Origin: JADFRG01 sp964590515
GTDB taxonomy: Bacteria > Chloroflexota > Anaerolineae > Anaerolineales > E44-bin32
Direction: 5' to 3'
Length of the DNA: 24,340 nucleotides
Assembly: GCA_964590515.1 (NCBI GenBank)
Contig: CAZPZD010000038.1
Location: 1-24,340 of the forward strand
Both the position numbers and the translations under genes were made by a program. Shown piece after piece: positions 20,646-24,340 of the stretch (its first letter is position 1; each line of letters begins with the position of its first letter). Under the pieces are notes generated by a model. The model was given only the letters and a program-made list of their open reading frames with translations, did not search any database and was not told where the DNA came from.

Positions 20646-23010
20646 ATGGCCACCCTCTTCGGTTGGCTGTTCGACGCCTACCCCTCCGGGCAGGGCATGA
20701 CGGTCTGGCTGATCGACCCCGACGGCCGGGCTCACCCGCTGCAGGACAGCCTGACCCCGGCTTTTTACGCCAGCGGGCCGCAGGAAGGCCTGCGGGCGCT
20801 GGCCGAGTCGCTGCGCGGCCAGCCGGTCGACCTGCGCCACACCGAGCGCATCGACCTGTTCCTCGATCGGCCGATCGAGGTGCTGGAAGTTGCGGTGCGG
20901 ATTCCGGGAATGCTGCCGCGCCTCTTCCAGCGAGCCAGCCGAGCCTACCCAGACCTGACTTACTACGATGCCGACATCCCGCTGCCGCAGCGCTACGTCC
21001 TGGCTCGCCGCATCTTCCCCCTGGCCTACTGCGCGGTGGACCAGGTCGGAGGTCGCATCGCCCGCATAGAGGCCCTGGACACTCCCTGGGAAGTTGAATA
21101 CCGCCTGCCGCCGCTGCGGGTGATGACCCTGCGGCTGGACGGGGAGCTGCAGGACCCCACCCGAGGATTGGCACGCGCCTCCGCCCGCGGCGACCTGCTG
21201 GTGGAGGTCGAGGGGCAGCAGTTTAACTTCTCGCGCCGCAACGGGCGGGCGTTGGTCATGGGCCTGCGCCATCTGCTCGAGCGCTACGACCCAGACGTCC
21301 TGCTCAGCGCGTATGGCGACAACTACATCCTGCCTCGCCTGCTGCGGCTGGCCCGCCACTTCGGCCTGCCATTGCCGCTCAATCGGGACCCGGCTCAGGC
21401 GGTCGAGCGCAAGGGATCCCATTCTTACTTTTCCTACGGCCGGATCATGTTTCGCGATGAGCAGCACACCTTGTTCGGCCGCTGGCATATCGATCGTCAG
21501 AACGCCTTTCTCTCCAACTACTACGGCCTGGACGGAATCCTGGAGATTGCCCGGGTCAGCGGGCTGCCGGTGCAGACCGTGGCCCGGGTCTCCACCGGCA
21601 CCGGTATCAGCGCCATGCAGGTGGCCACCGCCCAGCGGCGGGGGGTGTTGGTGCCCTGGCAGAAACGCCAGCCCGAGTCGCTCAAGAGCGTTCCCGATTT
21701 GCTGGCGGCCGACAAGGGCGGGCTGGTGTACACCCCGATCGCCGGGCTGTACGAGGGGGTGGCCGAGCTGGACTTCACTGCGATGTACCCCAGCATCATG
21801 GTGCATTTCAACGTCTCGCCCGAGACAGTAGAGGCCAAGTGCTGCGAGGGTGAGCCGGTGCCCGAACTGGGCACCCTCATCTGCCGCCACCGCCAGGGCC
21901 TGGTGCCGGAGACCTTGGCCCCCCTCTTAGAGAAACGCAATCGCTACAAGGCTCTGATCCGGGAGCTGCCGCCGGGCGACCCCCAGCGCGAGAGCTACGA
22001 GCGGCGCTACTCCGCCCACAAATGGCTGCTGGTCACCTGCTTCGGCTACCTCGGATACAAGAACGCCCGCTTCGGCCGGATCGAAGCCCACGAGGCGGTG
22101 AACGCCTATGGCCGGGAAGCGCTGCTGAGCGCCAAGGAACTGGTGGAAGCGGAGGGTTTCCAGGTGCTGCACCTGTACGTTGACGGGCTGTGGATTCACA
22201 AATCCGGTGTCCAGCCGGCCGAGTACGACGGACTCTTGGAACGCATTCGGGCTCGCACCGGTCTGCAAGTGGGTCTGGAAGGCATCTACCGCTGGCTGGC
22301 TTTTCTCCCCTCCCGCACCGAACCGCGGGTGGCGGTCGCCAACCGCTACTTCGGCGCCTTCGAAGACGGCTCGCTCAAACTGCGCGGGATCGAGGCCCGA
22401 CGCCACGACACGCCGCCCTTCATTGAAAACACCCAGCTGGAGATCCTGGCCATCCTGGCCCAGGCCCGCGGCGTACAGGAGTTTCGGGCGATGCTGCCCC
22501 AGGCCGTGGCCCATGCTCGGGCGAAGCTCAGAGAACTGCAGGCCGGCCGGGTGCCGGCCAAGGAGTTGGTCGTCACCCACCGGCTGTCGCGCCAGCTCGA
22601 GGAGTACCGAGTCCGCACCCCCGCCGCCCGGGCCGCCGGGCAGCTGGCCCGGGCCGGCGTCGAGCTCAGCCCGGGGGAGATGATGCACTTCATTTACGTA
22701 TCGGGGCCGGAAAAAGTCCAGGCCTGGGAAGCGATCGAGGCCCGCCCAAGCGAGCCGGCCCCGGGAGAAGCCGAGGGCGAACGGCTCCCCGTGGACCGCG
22801 TCGGGCAGATCCGCTATGACAGCCAGGCTTATACCGAACTGTTGCTGCGGGCCGTAGAGAGCCTGCTGGCGCCGGTCGGCGTTGACCGTGCCACCCTCGA
22901 GACCTGGCTGCTGGCCGACGCCGGATATTGGGGACCGCCCGGCATGCTTCCCCCGGCCGGGGCGGACATCGGCGCGCCTCTGATGGAGCGGCCGCGGCTG
23001 CCCGCTGCCG
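20646..23010 (+). CDS. Family B DNA polymerase with altered motif C (PolB2/Dpo2-like), C-terminus in gap
   Basis: 788 codons, then an assembly gap; probably near full length. The ATG at 20646 follows GGAGAG and is 2 bases after the previous stop. Motif A is good: ELDFTAMYPSI with Asp376. Motif B is KWLLVTCFGYLG (Lys459) instead of the usual K-x3-NSxYG. Motif C is LYVDGLW instead of YGDTDS: the second, metal-binding Asp (513) is kept and the first is lost. The thumb motif KLRGIEARRHDTP (578-590) is present. The exonuclease domain is degraded: the Exo I DIE position reads RLD (about 163-165) and Exo II FD reads YI (227-228), so proofreading should be absent. These changes resemble archaeal PolB2/Dpo2 and its bacterial relatives. 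Damage-induced, error-prone or translesion synthesis is proposed. Confidence 0.9.
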
Positions 23011-23110
23011 NNNNNNNNNNNNNNNNNNNNNNNNNNNNNNNNNNNNNNNNNNNNNNNNNNNNNNNNNNNNNNNNNNNNNNNNNNNNNNNNNNNNNNNNNN
23101 NNNNNNNNNN
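23011..23110. other. Assembly gap (100 N)
   Basis: Exactly 100 N, a placeholder of unknown true length. It hides the 3' end of the polymerase gene, any terminator or further cassette genes, and the -35 region of the infC promoter. Confidence 0.97.
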
Positions 23111-23118
23111 ACGCATGG

Positions 23119-23124
23119 TATGAT
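23119..23124 (+). promoter_or_regulatory. Candidate -10 box (TATGAT) of the infC operon
   Basis: TATGAT would start transcription near 23131, on the first base of the leader hairpin. The -35 region lies at the gap edge and cannot be seen. Confidence 0.5.
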
Positions 23125-23130
23125 GCTCGC

Positions 23131-23150
23131 AAGCCGCCGAGGAGCGGCTT
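23131..23150 (+). promoter_or_regulatory. Leader stem-loop of infC
   Basis: AAGCCGC, a six-base loop, GCGGCTT: a perfect 7-bp stem that would form the 5' end of the mRNA. It is not followed by a U-run. A role in mRNA stability or in ribosomal-protein feedback (IF3 or L20) is possible but unproved. Confidence 0.5.
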
Positions 23151-23162
23151 CGATTTCCTATT

Positions 23163-23180
23163 TGGGAGGTGCAGGACATC
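23163..23180 (+). promoter_or_regulatory. Ribosome binding site and rare ATC start of infC
   Basis: GGGAGG at 23164-23169 sits 8 bases before ATC at 23178-23180. The in-frame GTG at 23169 overlaps the Shine-Dalgarno itself and so cannot be the start. Rare AUU/AUC/AUA starts are a conserved feature of infC and allow IF3 to repress its own translation. Confidence 0.65.
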
Positions 23181-23693
23181 AGCGCATCGGAATTCAGGAT
23201 AAACGGGGCGATCAGGGTACCTGAAGTCCGCTTGATCGGGGCGGACGGCGTGAATGTAGGTGTAGTGAAGACTTCCGAGGCAATGGCCGCGGCCCGATTA
23301 GCCGGGTTGGATCTCGTCGAAGTCGCGCCCAACGCAGAACCCCCGGTCGTCCGGGTGCTGGATTTCGGAAAGTTTCTCTACGAGAAGGCGAAGAAAGACC
23401 GGGAGGCCCGCAAGTCGCAGACCAGGATCGAAATCAAAGAGATCCGGCTGCGCCCCAAGACCTCCGAGCACCATCGCTCCTTCAAGGTCCGCAACGCCAG
23501 GCGCTGGTTATCAGAAGGCAAGAAGGTGTTGGCCCGGATTCGCTTCCGGGGACGTGAGATCACCTACCCGGAGATTGCGCTGGAAGATTTGAAGCGGATC
23601 GCGGAAGATCTCGCAGACGTTGGAGTGATCGAGCAATCGCCCCGAATGGAAGGGCGGACCATGTTCATGGTGCTCGGTCCAAGCAAGAAGTAG
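23178..23693 (+). CDS. infC: Translation initiation factor IF-3
   Basis: 171 residues from the proposed ATC start. IF-3 binds the 30S subunit, blocks early 50S joining and proofreads start codon and initiator tRNA. The N-domain opens with the family signature FRINGAIRVPEVRLIGADG and continues to LDLVEVAPNAEPPVVRVLDFGKF. The linker is basic (YEKAKKDREARK), and the C-domain carries IEIKEIRLRPKTSEHH, then RWLSEGKKVLARIRFRGRE, ending EGRTMFMVLGPSKK. Every part of a normal-length IF-3 is present. It is the first gene of the conserved infC-rpmI-rplT order. The rare start codon suggests autoregulation. Confidence 0.97.
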   Translation: MSASEFRINGAIRVPEVRLIGADGVNVGVVKTSEAMAAARLAGLDLVEVAPNAEPPVVRVLDFGKFLYEKAKKDREARKSQTRIEIKEIRLRPKTSEHHRSFKVRNARRWLSEGKKVLARIRFRGREITYPEIALEDLKRIAEDLADVGVIEQSPRMEGRTMFMVLGPSKK

Positions 23694-23723
23694 TCGGTAG
23701 CCTTCGGTTCAGCGTATAGCCAC

Positions 23724-23750
23724 GCCGTCCGGGCCGTTCCCGGCGGCTTT
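23724..23750 (+). promoter_or_regulatory. Stem-loop between infC and rpmI
   Basis: GCCG-T-CCGGG, a CCGTT loop, CCCGG-CGGC, then TTT: a 9-bp stem with one bulged T in the 83-base intercistronic region. It could be a partial terminator, a processing site, or a binding site for L20, which is known to control rpmI-rplT translation in other bacteria. Confidence 0.45.
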
Positions 23751-23776
23751 CGTGAACGGCAGGCAGGAGCATCCAG

Positions 23777-24052
23777 GTGCCGCGGAAAAAGAAGTTGAAG
23801 GGCAAAGTTAAGCTTAAGACCCACAAGGCGACTTCCAAGCGCTTCCGGTTAACGTCAACCGGAAAGCTGGTTCGAACGAAGGGTGGCAAGAGCCACCTGC
23901 GCCGACATAAGTCGAAGCGCACCAAGCGTTTGTTCGAGGAGATGCTGCCGGTCGAGGGCTCCGGGATTCGCAAGCGGGTGCACCGCCTGGCTCCCTACCT
24001 CTCGAAACGCAAAGCCAAACCCATCGCCCGAAGCGGAGGAGCGTCCAAGTAA
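23777..24052 (+). CDS. rpmI: 50S ribosomal protein L35
   Basis: 91 residues, from a GTG at 23777 with AGGAGC 7-8 bases upstream. The family core is KLKTHKATSKRFRLTSTGKL, then KSHLRRHKSKRTKRLF and IRKRVHRLAPYL. The protein is longer than the usual 64-66 residues: about 10 extra basic residues (MPRKKKLKGK) lie before the core and about 15 (SKRKAKPIARSGGASK) after it. The N-terminal extension depends on the GTG start, which is supported by the Shine-Dalgarno. It sits between infC and rplT, and ends 1 base before the rplT ATG. Confidence 0.95.
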   Translation: MPRKKKLKGKVKLKTHKATSKRFRLTSTGKLVRTKGGKSHLRRHKSKRTKRLFEEMLPVEGSGIRKRVHRLAPYLSKRKAKPIARSGGASK

Positions 24053-24053
24053 C

Positions 24054-24340
24054 ATGACCCGAGTTAAGGGCGGAATAGTCACTCGCAAGCGCCATAAGAA
24101 GGTCCTTAAGCTCGCCCGCGGGTATTACGGGACCCGGGGCCGGCTCTTTCGCCGCTCGAACGAAGCCAAACTCAAGAGCCTCAGCTACGCTTATCGAGAC
24201 CGGCGAAACCGCAAACGCGACTTGCGCTCGCTGTGGATCGCCCGGATCAATGCTGGCGCCCGGCAGAACGGCACCAGCTACAGCCGGCTAATACGCGCGC
24301 TGGGGCAGTCCAATATCCAGATCAACCGTAAGATGCTGGC
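24054..24340 (+). CDS. rplT: 50S ribosomal protein L20, N-terminal part
   Basis: 95 codons before the window ends, out of about 115-120 expected. The peptide MTRVKGGIVTRKRHKKVLKLARGYYGTR, then RRSNEAKLKSLSYAYRDRRNRKRDLRSLWIARINAGAR, is the normal L20 sequence: a basic N-terminal extension that threads into 23S rRNA and the start of the globular domain. L20 is needed for early 50S assembly and often represses its own operon. The ATG follows the rpmI stop by one base; GGAGGAG lies within the end of rpmI, 13 bases upstream. Confidence 0.97.
   Translation, partial: MTRVKGGIVTRKRHKKVLKLARGYYGTRGRLFRRSNEAKLKSLSYAYRDRRNRKRDLRSLWIARINAGARQNGTSYSRLIRALGQSNIQINRKML

Noticed and set aside
20427..21890. 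487-codon open frame on the minus strand opposite the polymerase
   Set aside because: It is antisense to a polymerase with recognisable motifs, has a composition typical of reverse frames in GC-rich DNA, and shows no domain.
21927..23132. 401-codon minus-strand frame that runs through the N run
   Set aside because: It depends on undefined bases and is antisense to the polymerase gene.
1..24340. tRNA genes, CRISPR arrays, transposases or integrases
   Set aside because: I looked for TTCGA-type T-loops with acceptor pairing, regularly spaced repeats and transposase motifs, and found none that held up.

Overview
The window looks like part of a GC-rich (roughly 60-65 % by eye) bacterial chromosome, most probably from Chloroflexota (Anaerolineae or a related class). 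The clues are two large serine/threonine kinases with extracytoplasmic beta-propellers, lipoproteins with Pro/Thr-rich linkers, several promoters that imply leaderless mRNAs, and a GAAC-N4-GTTC type SOS box. The assignment is an inference; there is no rRNA or other marker in the window to settle it. Two runs of exactly 100 N (10942-11041 and 23011-23110) are scaffold gaps of unknown true length, so the sequence is probably a draft or metagenome assembly.

Layout. 1-1270 (-): N-terminal 423 residues of a P-type cation ATPase cut by the window edge. 1388-2671 (+): lipoprotein-anchored PQQ-type sugar dehydrogenase, convergent with a two-domain Gmad2 lipoprotein (2668-3531, -). 3615-4073 (+): small LuxR/GerE regulator driven by a perfect TTGACA-17-TATAAT promoter that carries a LexA-like box in its spacer. 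4127-5170 (+): aldo/keto reductase. 5219-5794 (+): Yip1-like membrane protein. 5818-7284 (-): 488-residue protein of unknown function. 7438-8121 (+): PlsC-type acyltransferase. 8181-9080 (+): DhlA-type haloalkane dehalogenase. 9127-19204 (-): a run of same-strand genes, namely kinase with TolB-like propeller, giant kinase with about five propeller modules, gap-split membrane protein, and saccharopine dehydrogenase-like oxidoreductase.

The most interesting part is 19419-23010 (+). A 16-bp palindromic LexA-like box precedes a compact three-gene cassette: a RecA/Rad51-like protein that has lost its Walker A loop, a 120-residue helical protein, and a family B DNA polymerase with an altered motif C and a degraded exonuclease domain (PolB2/Dpo2-like). 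The arrangement parallels the ImuA-ImuB-DnaE2 mutasome, with a B-family polymerase in the polymerase position. I propose that it is an SOS-induced translesion or repair-synthesis system. After the second gap comes the housekeeping operon infC-rpmI-rplT (23178-24340, +), with rplT cut by the window end.

The two GAAC-N4-GTTC boxes, one at the LuxR-type regulator and one at the polymerase cassette, suggest that both belong to the same damage-inducible regulon. No lexA or recA gene lies in the window, so this link rests on motif recognition. I found no tRNA, rRNA, CRISPR array, transposase or integrase.
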